Shown: positions 53,762-64,000, counted from the first letter of the stretch. The stretch is DNA of 64,000 bases from Flavobacteriales bacterium UBA7878 (GCA_002501205.1 DLRW01000010.1:1-64000), one strand, 5' to 3'. Translations and numbers: made by a program. Notes: generated from the letters alone by a model not told the origin.

Positions 53762-54366
53762 AGATCATTTGCATCGGTCGGAATTACGCGGATCATGCCC
53801 GGGAACTAGCGAATCAGATTCCTAAAGAACCGGTAATTTTCATGAAACCGGATAGTGCTATTTTGCCCAAGGGAAATGCCTTCTTTATTCCGGATTTTAG
53901 TCAAAATGTGCAACATGAGCTTGAGATCGTAATTCGCATCGATCGACTGGGAAAACATATCGAAGAGCGCTTTGCTCATCGTTATTATAGTGAGTTTACT
54001 TTAGGCTTGGATTTTACCGCTCGCGATTTGCAATCTGAGCTAAAATCTAAGGGCTTGCCATGGGAAAAAGCCAAGGCTTTTGATGGCTCTGCCTTCCTCG
54101 GACCCTGGAAAAAGGTAAAAGATTTCAATCTTTCTGAATTAAATTTCAGCCTTCTACGTAACGATGAAATCGTGCAAGAGGGAAGGAGCAGTGACATGCT
54201 TTTTTCTATCGATAAATTAATCGCTGAAGTTTCTAAGTACTTCACACTCAAGATAGGAGACTTGATTTTCACCGGTACACCTGCCGGAGTAGGAGCCCTT
54301 CAACCGAATGATAAATTGGAGCTTTTTTTAGAAGGTCAAAGTTTGGCAAGCTTGCGCGTTAAATAA
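53758..54366 (+). CDS. Fumarylacetoacetate hydrolase (FAH) family protein
   Basis: The 202-residue protein starts with GTG at 53758, overlapping the exonuclease stop as GTGA. It has the FAH core: GRNYADHARELAN at the start, FMKPDSAILP, the metal ligands in HELEIVIRID (Glu54, Glu56) and LGLDFTARDLQ (Asp85), KAFDGSAFLGPW, and GDLIFTGTPAGVG. Such enzymes hydrolyse or isomerise 2-oxo acids such as acylpyruvates, or decarboxylate oxaloacetate. The length matches the short single-domain FAHD1/YcgM type. The substrate is not determined by the sequence. Confidence 0.88.
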   Translation: MKIICIGRNYADHARELANQIPKEPVIFMKPDSAILPKGNAFFIPDFSQNVQHELEIVIRIDRLGKHIEERFAHRYYSEFTLGLDFTARDLQSELKSKGLPWEKAKAFDGSAFLGPWKKVKDFNLSELNFSLLRNDEIVQEGRSSDMLFSIDKLIAEVSKYFTLKIGDLIFTGTPAGVGALQPNDKLELFLEGQSLASLRVK

Positions 54367-54394
54367 AAAAAGGGCGCAAAGAATAATTACCAAA

Positions 54395-54423
54395 TTGTTA
54401 ATCGTAGTGACTTATTATATTTG
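54395..54423 (+). promoter_or_regulatory. Promoter of the 1631-residue T9SS protein gene
   Basis: TTG (54395-54397, in ATTG), an 18-base spacer and TATATTTG (54416-54423) fit the Bacteroidetes promoter consensus. The ATG at 54457 is 33 bases downstream. Confidence 0.6.
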
Positions 54424-54456
54424 TGCAACGTCAAAAACTGCACAAATACTACCTTT

Positions 54457-57400
54457 ATGAAGAAGTTGCTACTTCTCTTTTTTGGATTTCTGCTAAGTGT
54501 AAGCTTATCAGCCCAAATCGACACTCTATTTATTGAAACTTTTGACCCCGGAGATTCTATTACTACATTATCTCTTGGAACGGCTACCACCGTTTGGAAA
54601 GACACCAACAATGTCTCCATTAGTGGTAACCAATCTTACCATGGAAAGGTGCAGGCACCTGCTACCGGTTCAAACAGTTCAGAAGTTGTTTTCCGTACAA
54701 ACTCGTTTAGCACTGTAGGAAAGACCTTCGTATTCTTGAACTTCTATCACATTGCTAAGATTAATCAGGTAAACTCTGGTTTAATTCGTATTTCTACGGA
54801 TAATGGTGCTACCTGGACTACCCTCAATAATAACAATGTTATTTACCTGGGAACTAGTAACTGGCGTTCATCCTCTAACTTTCAGGAAGCTTCTTACAAT
54901 ATTCCCAACCAGGGGATTAACCATTGGTTTGCCGGTACGGACCCTCCCGTACAAAACTCCTGGTGGCAATCGGAGCGCTTCGATATTTCGAACTTAGCGA
55001 TTGATGCCAATGGTAATGGTTATCCTAACGTGCAGATCGAGTTTTCTTGTTTTGAAGTATTGAACCCAAACCTTACCGGACGTAATTACGGTGATGGTTG
55101 GTGGGTAGACAACCTGGTTATTACCGGTTCTAACTGTGAGCTTTTCCCTCCATTATTTCACTTCAACTATACCCCGATTCCCTGTTTCCCAATTCGCCCA
55201 ACCGGCGCAATTACTCAGGAACCATCCAATAACTACAAGGTTGGAGCGCGGGTAACTGATACCGTTGCTGGTGGTGCCAGCCACCCCACTTGGGTGAGCG
55301 GTATCGATAGTGTAACCGTATTCTATCGCGTTATTAATTCGATGGGAACTGGGGCTTGGCAGAACTTTAACTTAACCCTTACCAGTGCCAGTAACTACGA
55401 ATATCAAGGTACCTTCAACAGTGTGCAGTTGGGAGATACCATCGAATACTTTTTTAAGGCCTGGGATTTAGCTTGTCCAAATACAGCTCGTTTTCCGGAT
55501 TCCTTGGCGAATCCACAGAATGCCTATATCCGTTTCTGGCCACAAGCAGGTTTACCCTTTAAATGTGGGGCACCAGATTGCGGTACCTTACCCGGAACCA
55601 TTAAAACTTTTCCTTGGGTAGAAAACTTTGAAGGCCCAGAATGGGTGGCAGGTACAGGAATTGGAGATAATGGTACTGCCCACCGTGGTAACTTCCCTAA
55701 TGAGCAAACAGGAATGCGTTATTGGAACTTGCAACCACCAGAAAATACAGGTGGTTACGGTTGGAGTATTCGTACAGGTACCACAGGTACTCCTTTTACC
55801 GGACCTAATGGAAACCATACGGCGGGTGGAGCAAAATATCTTTTTGCTGAAGCTTCACAAGGTGCTCAAAACACGGGTACAACCCTTATTACACCTTGTA
55901 TCGACTTGACGAATGTTACTAAATGCTATGCATTAGAATTTTATTACCATTTCTTTGGTGAGGATATGGGTACCATGCGTATCGATATTGACACTGGTAC
56001 CAATAATGCCGCTTGGTATAATGGTTATTACTTCATCCGTAAGGAGCAACAAAAAGCGCAGTCCGATCCTTGGAAACGTGCTTTGATTCCTTTAAAAGAA
56101 TTTAATGGTCAATTTATCCGAATTCGTCTCTTCTCCGTTAAGCAAACCAGCAAGATAGGTGCAGCAGCTCGTGGAGATATGGCCATCGATGATCTGCGAA
56201 TATTTGAACCTACCCCAGTTGATGCTGAGGTTCTTGAAGTAACCGCTCCGGTTGAGGGTCTATGTTCTTATGGATCGGCCGAAAGTATTGAAGTAGTGAT
56301 TCGAAACAATGGCTGTGATAGCTTATTGAGCTTGCCCTTGCAGATTCAAACTAACTCAGGTCCTATTCAAAGTGAAACGCTCACTTTAGCTCTGGGAACT
56401 GGTGATACCGGTACTTATACCTTAACTACTACGGCAAACATGTCAGCGCTGGGAACCTATGATATTAATGTGTGGGCAAATCATCCAACGGATACTATTC
56501 CCGACAATGATTCAGCTTCCAGTGCTACTATAACACACGTAGCCTCCTACAATACCTATCCATTGGTAATGGATTTCGAAACGGTAACACCGAATACTTC
56601 TCAAACTGGTACTACCTTATTTACTACCCAAACCGGCTTAGATCCTGCATTCGTTTGGAAAGTTGGAGATGGATATACCTTCACCAGAGGTACTGGACCA
56701 AAATATGGTCACTACCAAAAAGGTCAGTACTTCTACACCGAAGCTACCGGTAGTACAGGAAATGTATCTACCTATATAGTAACTACCCAGTGTATGGATT
56801 TCAGCGGTATGCCTAATGCGACTTTAGACTTCTATTACCATATGGTTGGAGCTAATGCGGATGGTATCGAAATTGAAATAAATGAACCTGGAGTTGATGC
56901 TCCTGATGTTTGGAATCCACTGGCTGGTAGTTTGGTAAATACTTATTCTGGAAACTACCCCCTTTCGAATTACGATTACAAGCGAGTAAACCTTTCGGCT
57001 TACAATAACAAGCAGATTAAGATTCGTATTAAAGCTTCTCGCACCGGTGTGGGTGACTTAGCCGATATCGCTATCGACAAGTTGATGATTTACAACCGCA
57101 TTGCTTCGGATGTTGGGGTTGAGTTTATTAATAACCCACCACTTTCATGGCCTTCAAACCAGGTGTTTAATCACCCATCGGTTATCGAGCAAGTGGTAGT
57201 TCGGAACTTTGGTACCAGCACAGCTACCGGCGTAACTGCAACTTTGGCCATTACACCTAAATGTGGTGCGAATGCTGGTGTTACAACTACTTATACCAGT
57301 ACTACAACGACCAACATTCCTGCGAATAGCAGCGCCACTTTAACCATGCCGAATATTGATGTGATCATCCCTGCTGGTGAATGTGAGATTTGCGCTTATG

Positions 57401-59352
57401 CTAACCTGGCAGGTGATACCTATTCATTTAATGATACAGTTTGCAGATCAGTAACCGGTTTGGGTACTTATGATCTCGATTTCTATGATGATTTCGATAA
57501 CTGTGATTACGATGAGTATGGCTTCTTTAGCTGGGGTCAAAATAATAATTCAACTTATTATCTTCAGTGGGAGCGAGGTGAGGCACCGGCTAGTAGCCAG
57601 TTCTCTTCACTTCAAGCTAGCGATAATATATGGGCTACTGGTTTGAGTACCGGTTACTATATAGACGGTAAGCAAGAAGTATTGCGTTTACCTAGCTTAG
57701 ATAATTTCGATACCATTGTTTCTGCAACTATAGCCTTCTACCAAAACCTGGATATGGGTAATAATGCAGCCGGTACCATTGAAATTAATCGCGGAGGCTG
57801 GAATGAATTAGGTGGTAACCTAGCAACCTTCTCCAATATTGGACAGAACTGGTATACCGGTTATTTCGGAACCATTCAAGCACCTGCCGGAACGAATGTT
57901 ACTAAAGGATTTACCGGAAGCTCTGTAAACGGTGCTAACCCTTCAGGATGGGCTTACTCTGTATTCCCAATGTCACAGTTGAACTATGAGCCTAATGCGG
58001 TTCCTTTCCGTTTCTACTTTAATTCTACCGCTGGTGCCAATACCGCACGCAACTTAGAAGGTTGGGCGATTGATGATTTTGAAGTGTACATTCCACCTCA
58101 AAACTCGGCTTCTCCAGAAGACTGGGTATTTACCAATCCTCTGCAGATTCCAACATTCGCACAGCCATTGGATATCTTTATCCGTAACACCGGAGCGAAA
58201 GTTTTAGACTCTAGCCAGGTTAAAGCACAATGGTTTGATGATGTAGCCGGTACCAACCTTACCTGGGATGGACCGTTCGAATGGGCTATTTCACCACGTT
58301 TCTTTATTGAAGGCAGTCGTTTCCGCTACGATTACACTGATTCTATTCCAGGATCTGCAATCACTACCGGTTTACATAAAATGTGCTTGATCAGTCAACG
58401 CCCTAATAACAAAATGGATAACCGTACCAGTGATGATACCGTTTGTTATACCGTGGCTGTACTACCCGAATATGAATTCGATATTGCCAATGGCGATACG
58501 GCCTACTGTAACAACTTCGAAGACAATAATGGTGCTTTACCATTCTTGGCTCTGAATACCGAAACTTATGCTCGTGGTAATTGGAGCTGGGAGCGTGGTA
58601 CTCCAACGCAGTTCCCCGGAGCTTATAGTGGTAATAGCTGTTGGATGACAGGCTTGGATAGTAACTATCGTTCTCGTGATCAATCGGGATTATTTAGCCC
58701 TGTGTTCGTTATTGATACCAGCACTGCCTATGAAATTAGCTTCATTCACAAGTTTGAAACTGAGAAGTATCACGATGGTGGTGTAGTTGAAGTTACCCTT
58801 GATGGCGGCCGTAGCTGGCAAGTATTAGGTTTTGCCAATGAAACCAACTGGTATAATACGGATTATGTAACTGCACTGGATATCATTAAACCAGGTTGGA
58901 CAGATACTGCCGATTGGGATACCGCTAGCTATGTATTCGAATTTGATACGGCTGCAAACCGTGCGGTATTCCGTTTCCGTTTCGAAAGTGATTGGTCAAT
59001 TCAGGATAAAGGTTGGGCGATTGATGACTTCTGTATGACTACCACCAATAAGAAGTCTACCTTCCGTATTGGAAATAAAGAGTACAATCCGGTACCTAAC
59101 TCTTATATCGGTGAGTTAAGCCCTAACCCAACGAATGACATCACTCACTTACCGCTCTTTAATGCGCAGGCGAAGGATGTCAGCGTCACGATTGTGAATG
59201 TATTAGGACAAACCATGATGCAGAAGGATTACCATCTTGAGCGCGGAAGTGCTTCACTGGTATTCGAAACCTTCGATTATACTCCTGGTATTTACTTTGT
59301 AAACCTGAGCATCGATGGTCAGCGTGTTACTCGCAAGCTGATTGTGAAATAA
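54457..59352 (+). CDS. Giant multidomain T9SS surface protein with jelly-roll repeats
   Basis: The protein has 1631 residues. The ATG at 54457 starts a signal peptide (MKKLLLLFFGFLLSVSLSAQ). At least five beta-sandwich units of the MAM/choice-of-anchor type follow, recognisable by FYYHFFGEDMG, LDFYYHMVGA or FIHKFETEK near the middle and by AIDDLRIFEP, AIDKLMIYN, AIDDFEVYI or AIDDFCMTT at the end. Between them are CARDB-like stretches (DAEVLEVTAP, VVIRNNGCDS). The end (about 1551-1631) is a T9SS sorting domain (GELSPNPTNDITHL, VNVLGQTMMQK, GIYFVNLSIDGQRV). It probably binds extracellular glycans or proteins; no catalytic motif is seen. Confidence 0.85.
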   Translation: MKKLLLLFFGFLLSVSLSAQIDTLFIETFDPGDSITTLSLGTATTVWKDTNNVSISGNQSYHGKVQAPATGSNSSEVVFRTNSFSTVGKTFVFLNFYHIAKINQVNSGLIRISTDNGATWTTLNNNNVIYLGTSNWRSSSNFQEASYNIPNQGINHWFAGTDPPVQNSWWQSERFDISNLAIDANGNGYPNVQIEFSCFEVLNPNLTGRNYGDGWWVDNLVITGSNCELFPPLFHFNYTPIPCFPIRPTGAITQEPSNNYKVGARVTDTVAGGASHPTWVSGIDSVTVFYRVINSMGTGAWQNFNLTLTSASNYEYQGTFNSVQLGDTIEYFFKAWDLACPNTARFPDSLANPQNAYIRFWPQAGLPFKCGAPDCGTLPGTIKTFPWVENFEGPEWVAGTGIGDNGTAHRGNFPNEQTGMRYWNLQPPENTGGYGWSIRTGTTGTPFTGPNGNHTAGGAKYLFAEASQGAQNTGTTLITPCIDLTNVTKCYALEFYYHFFGEDMGTMRIDIDTGTNNAAWYNGYYFIRKEQQKAQSDPWKRALIPLKEFNGQFIRIRLFSVKQTSKIGAAARGDMAIDDLRIFEPTPVDAEVLEVTAPVEGLCSYGSAESIEVVIRNNGCDSLLSLPLQIQTNSGPIQSETLTLALGTGDTGTYTLTTTANMSALGTYDINVWANHPTDTIPDNDSASSATITHVASYNTYPLVMDFETVTPNTSQTGTTLFTTQTGLDPAFVWKVGDGYTFTRGTGPKYGHYQKGQYFYTEATGSTGNVSTYIVTTQCMDFSGMPNATLDFYYHMVGANADGIEIEINEPGVDAPDVWNPLAGSLVNTYSGNYPLSNYDYKRVNLSAYNNKQIKIRIKASRTGVGDLADIAIDKLMIYNRIASDVGVEFINNPPLSWPSNQVFNHPSVIEQVVVRNFGTSTATGVTATLAITPKCGANAGVTTTYTSTTTTNIPANSSATLTMPNIDVIIPAGECEICAYANLAGDTYSFNDTVCRSVTGLGTYDLDFYDDFDNCDYDEYGFFSWGQNNNSTYYLQWERGEAPASSQFSSLQASDNIWATGLSTGYYIDGKQEVLRLPSLDNFDTIVSATIAFYQNLDMGNNAAGTIEINRGGWNELGGNLATFSNIGQNWYTGYFGTIQAPAGTNVTKGFTGSSVNGANPSGWAYSVFPMSQLNYEPNAVPFRFYFNSTAGANTARNLEGWAIDDFEVYIPPQNSASPEDWVFTNPLQIPTFAQPLDIFIRNTGAKVLDSSQVKAQWFDDVAGTNLTWDGPFEWAISPRFFIEGSRFRYDYTDSIPGSAITTGLHKMCLISQRPNNKMDNRTSDDTVCYTVAVLPEYEFDIANGDTAYCNNFEDNNGALPFLALNTETYARGNWSWERGTPTQFPGAYSGNSCWMTGLDSNYRSRDQSGLFSPVFVIDTSTAYEISFIHKFETEKYHDGGVVEVTLDGGRSWQVLGFANETNWYNTDYVTALDIIKPGWTDTADWDTASYVFEFDTAANRAVFRFRFESDWSIQDKGWAIDDFCMTTTNKKSTFRIGNKEYNPVPNSYIGELSPNPTNDITHLPLFNAQAKDVSVTIVNVLGQTMMQKDYHLERGSASLVFETFDYTPGIYFVNLSIDGQRVTRKLIVK

Positions 59353-59373
59353 GATTATCAGTAATTTGAATAG

Positions 59374-59405
59374 AAGCCTCGGTTATTGCCGGGGCTTTTT
59401 TTTTG
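59374..59405 (+). terminator. Rho-independent terminator after the giant T9SS gene
   Basis: AAGCCTCGG and CCGGGGCTT (one G-T pair) form a 9-base stem around TTATTG, followed by a run of nine T. It lies 22 bases after the stop codon. Confidence 0.85.
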
Positions 59406-59541
59406 CTGACGCATCGGCACAATACTCTAAGCAACAGTGACTTAAAGTCATGGGTTGAAGATTCTATCCGACAGCAAGTCAGGTTAATGGTCAAAATTGG
59501 CCTTGGTCTTTAATTTGATTATTCAGGAGAAAAAGCAAGCA

Positions 59542-62157
59542 ATGGACCTGAGTAAATTCACCCTAAAATCCCAACAGGCCGTGCAACAAGCACAGGCTCT
59601 GGCAATGGAAATGCAGCACCAGGCAATACAAGCCGGTCATATATTAAAAGGAATTCAAGAAGCTGACGCCAATATTCTCGAATTCTTCCTATCCAAAATG
59701 AGCGTCAATAAAGAAGGTTTCAAATCAGCCTTAGACGGAATATTGAAATCCTATCCTAAAGTGGAAGGAGCCAATCAGTATCTGGATCAAAGTGCCAATC
59801 AGGCTTTGTTGAAAGCCATGAACAAGGCCAAGTCCTTAAAAGATGATTACATCACCTTGGAGCATTTGATCTTTGGTATTATGGAGGGTTCGGATCCCGT
59901 AGCCCGTATGATGAAGGATAGCGGATTTAGCAAGGACAGCTGGGAAACGGCTTTAAAGGAGCTTCGAAAGGGCAATCAAGCCAATTCCGCTTCTTCGGAA
60001 GAGCAGTACAATGCTCTGGACAAATATGCTAAGAATCTCAATCAATTGGCGGAGGAAGGAAAACTGGATCCGGTAATTGGTCGCGATGAAGAAATCCGTC
60101 GCGTTCTACAAATCCTATCTCGAAGAACTAAAAACAATCCGGTACTTATCGGAGAACCCGGTGTGGGTAAAACAGCGATTGCCGAAGGGATGGCGCATCG
60201 AATTATAAAAGGCGATGTTCCTGAAAACCTTAAGGATAAGAAAATCTACAGCCTGGATATGGGAGCCCTGCTTGCAGGAGCTAAGTATAAAGGCGAATTT
60301 GAGGAGCGACTTAAAGCAGTGGTAAAAGAGGTAACCGAGAGTGATGGTCATTTGGTGCTCTTTATTGATGAAATTCACACTCTGGTTGGTGCAGGTGGTG
60401 GCGATGGAGCCATGGATGCTGCCAATATCCTTAAACCGGCTTTGGCCAGAGGAGAGCTCCGTGCTATTGGGGCAACTACCCTCAATGAGTATCAAAAGTA
60501 TTTTGAGAAGGATAAAGCCCTGGAACGTCGTTTCCAAAAGGTATTGGTAACGGAACCCGATACTGAATCGGCTATATCCATCTTACGCGGTATTAAGGAG
60601 CGTTATGAAACTCACCATAAGGTGCGAATCAAGGATGAGGCAATTATAGCTTCGGTTGAATTATCACAACGCTATATTTCCGATCGTTACCTTCCGGATA
60701 AAGCTATCGATTTAATTGACGAGGCAGCTTCTAAACTGCGTATGGAGATTAATTCCAAACCGGAAGAAATCGATATCCTAGATCGTAAGATCATGCAATT
60801 AGAGATCGAACTAGAAGCGATCAAACGCGAAGGGGATAAGGACAAGGAAAATCTTATTCGTGAAGAACTAGCCCAGTTAAATGAGGACCGTGATGGCTTG
60901 AATGCTAAATGGAGTTCAGAGAAATCCATTGTAGAAGGTATTCAGCAAGCTAAGGAAGAAATAGAACAGTTACGACTGAGCGCAGATCAGGCAGAAAGAG
61001 CCGGAGACTATGGTAAAGTGGCCGAGATCCGCTATGGTAAATTGCAGGAGGCCGAAGCTAATTTGAAGAAATTTGAGGCGGAAGCTGAGGATTTGCAAAA
61101 TCGCGATGCTCTTATAAAAGAAGAAGTAGATTCTGAGGATATTGCCGATGTGGTAAGTCGCTGGACCGGCATTCCCGTTAGTAAAATGCTACAATCAGAA
61201 CGTGAGAAGTTATTGCGACTAGAGGAGGAGTTACACAAAAGAGTAGTAGGCCAGGAAGAAGCCATTATGGCGGTAAGTGATGCGGTGCGACGCAGTAGAG
61301 CCGGATTACAGGATCAGAACCGCCCGATCGGAAGCTTTATCTTCTTCGGTACTACCGGAGTGGGAAAAACAGAGCTGGCCAAGGCCCTGGCGGAATTCTT
61401 GTTTGATGATGAAAATGCCATGACTCGAATTGATATGAGCGAGTATCAGGAGCGTCATTCTGTGAGTCGCTTGATTGGTGCTCCTCCCGGATATGTTGGG
61501 TATGATGAAGGTGGACAGCTTACCGAAGCCGTTCGTCGTAAACCTTATTCTGTGGTCCTATTGGATGAGATTGAAAAAGCCCATCCCGATGTATTCAATA
61601 TCCTCTTGCAGGTGTTGGATGAAGGTCGACTTACGGACAACAAGGGTAGGGTAGCCAATTTCCGAAACACGCTGGTGATTATGACCTCTAATATGGGATC
61701 CAACTTGATTATGGAGCGCTTTAGTGAAATTACCGAGGCCAATAAATTCCAGGTTTATGAAGATACCAGAGCAGAGCTCATGCAATTATTACGTCAAACG
61801 GTAAGGCCCGAGTTTTTAAACCGGATTGATGAAAGTATTATGTTCCTTCCTCTGGAGAAAAAGGATCTGATGCAAATTGTACGATTGCAATTAAACCGAG
61901 TTAAGAAACAATTAGCAGATCAACAGATCACTTTGGAGGCTACCGATGCAGCGGTGCAATATTTAGCGGATGTAGGATATGATCCTCAGTACGGAGGTCG
62001 CCCGGTAAAACGGGTAATTCAAAAACGAGTACTGAATGAATTATCGAAGAAAATTCTATCTGGAGAAATTCATAAAGACGAGGTCATCCTCCTGGATTTG
62101 GATGAACAGGAATCACTGGTATTCAATAATGCCACAATCGATCTGGATTTAGATTAA
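59542..62157 (+). CDS. clpB: ATP-dependent disaggregase ClpB
   Basis: The 871-residue protein starts at ATG 59542, with AGGAG 9-13 bases upstream; an in-frame earlier start at 59497 adds a non-conserved leader. It has the Clp N-terminal repeat domain (1-145), a first AAA+ module with Walker A GEPGVGKT (about 204-211) and Walker B LFIDEIHT, the ClpB-type coiled-coil middle domain (about 400-530, [20 protein letters not shown]), and a second AAA+ module with GTTGVGKT (about 603-610) and [13 protein letters not shown]. ClpB pulls proteins out of aggregates together with DnaK. The middle domain excludes ClpA and ClpX, and the ClpP loop IGF/L is absent. Confidence 0.96.
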   Translation: MDLSKFTLKSQQAVQQAQALAMEMQHQAIQAGHILKGIQEADANILEFFLSKMSVNKEGFKSALDGILKSYPKVEGANQYLDQSANQALLKAMNKAKSLKDDYITLEHLIFGIMEGSDPVARMMKDSGFSKDSWETALKELRKGNQANSASSEEQYNALDKYAKNLNQLAEEGKLDPVIGRDEEIRRVLQILSRRTKNNPVLIGEPGVGKTAIAEGMAHRIIKGDVPENLKDKKIYSLDMGALLAGAKYKGEFEERLKAVVKEVTESDGHLVLFIDEIHTLVGAGGGDGAMDAANILKPALARGELRAIGATTLNEYQKYFEKDKALERRFQKVLVTEPDTESAISILRGIKERYETHHKVRIKDEAIIASVELSQRYISDRYLPDKAIDLIDEAASKLRMEINSKPEEIDILDRKIMQLEIELEAIKREGDKDKENLIREELAQLNEDRDGLNAKWSSEKSIVEGIQQAKEEIEQLRLSADQAERAGDYGKVAEIRYGKLQEAEANLKKFEAEAEDLQNRDALIKEEVDSEDIADVVSRWTGIPVSKMLQSEREKLLRLEEELHKRVVGQEEAIMAVSDAVRRSRAGLQDQNRPIGSFIFFGTTGVGKTELAKALAEFLFDDENAMTRIDMSEYQERHSVSRLIGAPPGYVGYDEGGQLTEAVRRKPYSVVLLDEIEKAHPDVFNILLQVLDEGRLTDNKGRVANFRNTLVIMTSNMGSNLIMERFSEITEANKFQVYEDTRAELMQLLRQTVRPEFLNRIDESIMFLPLEKKDLMQIVRLQLNRVKKQLADQQITLEATDAAVQYLADVGYDPQYGGRPVKRVIQKRVLNELSKKILSGEIHKDEVILLDLDEQESLVFNNATIDLDLD

Positions 62158-62167
62158 AAATCAGCAT

Positions 62168-62204
62168 AAAAAAAGGCGGCCCGAAAGGAGCCGCCTTTTT
62201 TTTA
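62168..62204. terminator. Bidirectional terminator between clpB and a converging gene
   Basis: A7-GGCGGC and GCCGCC-T8 form a stem of 13 paired bases around CCGAAAGGA. The A and T tracts on either side allow termination in both directions, which fits the convergent genes clpB (ending 62157) and the T9SS gene on the minus strand (ending 62217). Confidence 0.92.
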
Positions 62205-62216
62205 TTTCCAAATGAT

Positions 62217-64000
62217 TTATTCTTTAACCAATTGCATGGTAGAACGGAATTCATCATTACTGATTTCTAAAAGATAAACACCAGCAGCACGATCGCGGAT
62301 ATCAATTTCCATCTCATTTCCACTACTGGTATTAAATGGGGCTTCCCAAATCAAAGCGCCACTTAAATCGCTAATGCGAACCATAGTCTTGCTTTGTAAA
62401 GGATGAGCGCTGCTTAAATGGTATAAGCCGTTGGCCGGGTTAGGATAGAGGCGTAATCCAGAGGCTAAAACCTCTTCATCCATCCCAATGCCTGAGCTAT
62501 CAACTACCGAAAAGTCATCAATAGCGATGTCACTGCGGAAACCATTTCCGGTTTTGGCTCGATAGCGGATGCTGATGGTTTTGCCCACATGTGCACTCAG
62601 GTCAACCGTTAAAGGTTGCCATTGGGAACCTTGGTTTCCTACAATGGCAGGAGCCACATCGAGATACCAACGTTGACCATCGTATAGATCTACCGCTAAT
62701 CTGCCCATTTCAATACCATTCATATGATAGTAAATGGTAGCATGAGGACGGGCTGTTGCAGAAAGGTCAATACATGGAGTTACAACCATCGCCTCAGCAC
62801 TATCGCATCCATTTGAAGATTCCAGGTATAAGTATTGACCATTACTGGTTCCAGGATTATGATCCAAATTAGGACCGGTTCCTGAACTGGTGGTTGGACC
62901 ACTCCAAGTGCGGAAATCAATAAAGTCACCGATCAGGTTTTGATAATTATACCAACCGTCGCTCAAGGTGCAATTAGTAACTTCACAATTGGTAATATCC
63001 GAGCACCTTGTAAAGGTTTCGAAATCATTACTATAAGGAACTTGTACCGTAGTTGAGGCACTACCAACTATGCGGAAATTAGCCTCCAATGAATCATTAA
63101 AGGGATTTCCATCGCCACTGGCATGTGCCCAGAATTCATAGTTCAGGTTTACATTATTGAGGAGGTTTACCCGATTGTTTTTAAAGTAGTAAACCAGTGT
63201 GTCTCCCGGGTTTAAACTACGATTTATCGTTTCGATGCTAGACCCGCTGGTTCCCACACGACGAAATCCTACGTCGATTCCGCTTACTGCATTGGTGCCC
63301 GCGTTGCGAATTAAAAGGATGGGAAGGTCACTGTCGCCGGTGCTAATACAGTTAGGTAATTCGGCTTTTCCTGGATTAAGTACACTCTCCAATACAATGT
63401 CGGTTGGTACAGCACAATTAAATACGCCAGGACTTTTTTCAATCGCCGGAGAACGGAATCCAATGGAAGTGTCATTCACTACAGAAGCAACTGCAAACCA
63501 ATCTACCTGAGTAGGATTATGGGCTACCCAAGCCTCGGATACCGTAACATAATCAACAGAATCCATATACTTTGTTCCTAAGCGATACACAACGTATCCA
63601 CTGGCACCATTTACATCGTTCCAGTCCAAATGTAAACTGTCCGGACAAGCCGCAAGAATGTTAATGGGCGCTGGCACTTGAACAATGGTCATTGGCCCCA
63701 CAATAGCAGTATCATTGGCAGTACGAACGCGTACATAAACCTGATTACTAGATACATTAGGGATTACCCAGCTTAATTGACGGGCATTAGAAGTAGTATT
63801 TACCATGAACCAGTTTAGACCTCCATCTAAAGAATATTCGGCAGTATGACTGGTGTTGGCAGGATTATCCCAGCGAATCAATTCTGTAGATCCGGTAGGG
63901 AAAGCCATCCCTTCATTGGGATAGGTTAATACCATTTCCGTGCTTTCGTAATAAGCAATCACGAAGAAACGCTGATCACCACCGGTAGGAACATTGTAGC
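62217..64000 (-). CDS. T9SS surface protein, C-terminal part (5' end off window)
   Basis: The frame is open to the right edge, so about 594 residues of a longer protein are visible. From the N side there is an Ig-like segment (LTYPNEGMAFPTGSTELIRW, YSLDGGLNWFMVNTTSN), a fibronectin-type-III-like stretch (LHLDWNDVNGASGYVVYRLG), a CARDB-like part (LPILLIRNAGTNAVSGIDVG) and a MAM/jelly-roll unit (TIYYHMNGIEMGRLAVDLYD ending in AIDDFSVVD). A T9SS sorting domain closes it (RLYPNPANGLYHLS, ISDLSGALIWEA, GVYLLEISNDEF). The jelly-roll and its AIDDF end resemble those in the 1631-residue protein upstream. In this setting the missing part may hold a peptidase domain, but that cannot be seen. Confidence 0.82.
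   Translation of the reverse strand, partial: YNVPTGGDQRFFVIAYYESTEMVLTYPNEGMAFPTGSTELIRWDNPANTSHTAEYSLDGGLNWFMVNTTSNARQLSWVIPNVSSNQVYVRVRTANDTAIVGPMTIVQVPAPINILAACPDSLHLDWNDVNGASGYVVYRLGTKYMDSVDYVTVSEAWVAHNPTQVDWFAVASVVNDTSIGFRSPAIEKSPGVFNCAVPTDIVLESVLNPGKAELPNCISTGDSDLPILLIRNAGTNAVSGIDVGFRRVGTSGSSIETINRSLNPGDTLVYYFKNNRVNLLNNVNLNYEFWAHASGDGNPFNDSLEANFRIVGSASTTVQVPYSNDFETFTRCSDITNCEVTNCTLSDGWYNYQNLIGDFIDFRTWSGPTTSSGTGPNLDHNPGTSNGQYLYLESSNGCDSAEAMVVTPCIDLSATARPHATIYYHMNGIEMGRLAVDLYDGQRWYLDVAPAIVGNQGSQWQPLTVDLSAHVGKTISIRYRAKTGNGFRSDIAIDDFSVVDSSGIGMDEEVLASGLRLYPNPANGLYHLSSAHPLQSKTMVRISDLSGALIWEAPFNTSSGNEMEIDIRDRAAGVYLLEISNDEFRSTMQLVKE

Noticed and set aside
59497..59541. Upstream start for clpB
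   Set aside because: The 15 extra residues are not ClpB-like, and the AGGAG site fits the ATG at 59542.
60115..60537. 140-codon open frame on the minus strand inside clpB
   Set aside because: It is the shadow of a conserved clpB segment, with no start signal and a composition typical of antisense frames.
1..64000. Mobile element or prophage
   Set aside because: I found no transposase, integrase, phage structural gene or attachment-site pair. The mobility hints are limited to the toxin cassettes and palindromic repeats.

Overview
The window comes from a member of the Bacteroidetes, most likely order Flavobacteriales and perhaps a Cryomorphaceae/Schleiferiaceae-type marine lineage (the family-level placement is an inference). 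Evidence: at least nine proteins or fragments carry type IX secretion (T9SS) C-terminal sorting domains of the YPNP type; SusC-like and BtuB-like TonB receptors are present; there is a LytS/LytTR two-component pair; and several promoters match the Bacteroidetes consensus TTTG-N19-TAnnTTTG. Two proteins run off the window edges.

Bases 1-20000 form a polymorphic-toxin and surface-protein island. The left edge holds the end of a toxin protein with a HINT self-cleaving domain and a C-terminal toxin, followed 4 bases later by its probable immunity gene. Two tandem paralogous FG-GAP/VCBS T9SS proteins follow. A second toxin module comes next: a 1623-residue secreted SpvB-like partner overlaps by 8 bases with a 1973-residue RHS protein that ends in a ParB-like toxin tip, and a probable immunity gene starts 2 bases after it. 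Behind that lie an orphan toxin tip in the same frame, a second candidate immunity gene, and the truncated 3' end of another FG-GAP T9SS gene. The order toxin - immunity - FG-GAP protein therefore occurs twice.

Bases 20000-26330 hold a small YD-rich T9SS protein, a LytS-type histidine kinase with a LytTR response regulator interrupted by one in-frame amber codon, and a divergent TonB-dependent receptor with a PepSY-type membrane protein. Bases 26330-26730 are a duplicated non-coding repeat.

Bases 26732-31960 (minus strand) are a vitamin B12 uptake operon: a Bacteroidetes -7 box, a cobalamin riboswitch, two T9SS surface proteins, a BtuB-like TonB receptor and a BtuG-like lipoprotein. All four genes overlap or are translationally coupled. 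The operon lies immediately downstream of a lone umuD-like gene. Bases 32480-32610 carry three REP-like palindromes, one of them inside the end of a TPR gene.

Bases 32572-41443 (minus) hold a TPR protein lacking a clear start, a lipoprotein, a 1464-residue kelch-repeat T9SS protein, a GNAT acetyltransferase, a receiver-like cREC protein and a PhyH-family dioxygenase. Bases 41688-54366 are mainly housekeeping: an aminotransferase coupled to murB, an FkbM methyltransferase, ApbE, a sodium:solute symporter, recR followed by two glycan-related genes, a 2-oxo acid dehydrogenase E2, a DEDDh exonuclease and an FAH-family enzyme. The right end has a 1631-residue T9SS protein, clpB, a bidirectional terminator and the C-terminal part of another T9SS protein. 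I saw no tRNA, rRNA, CRISPR array, transposase or prophage gene.
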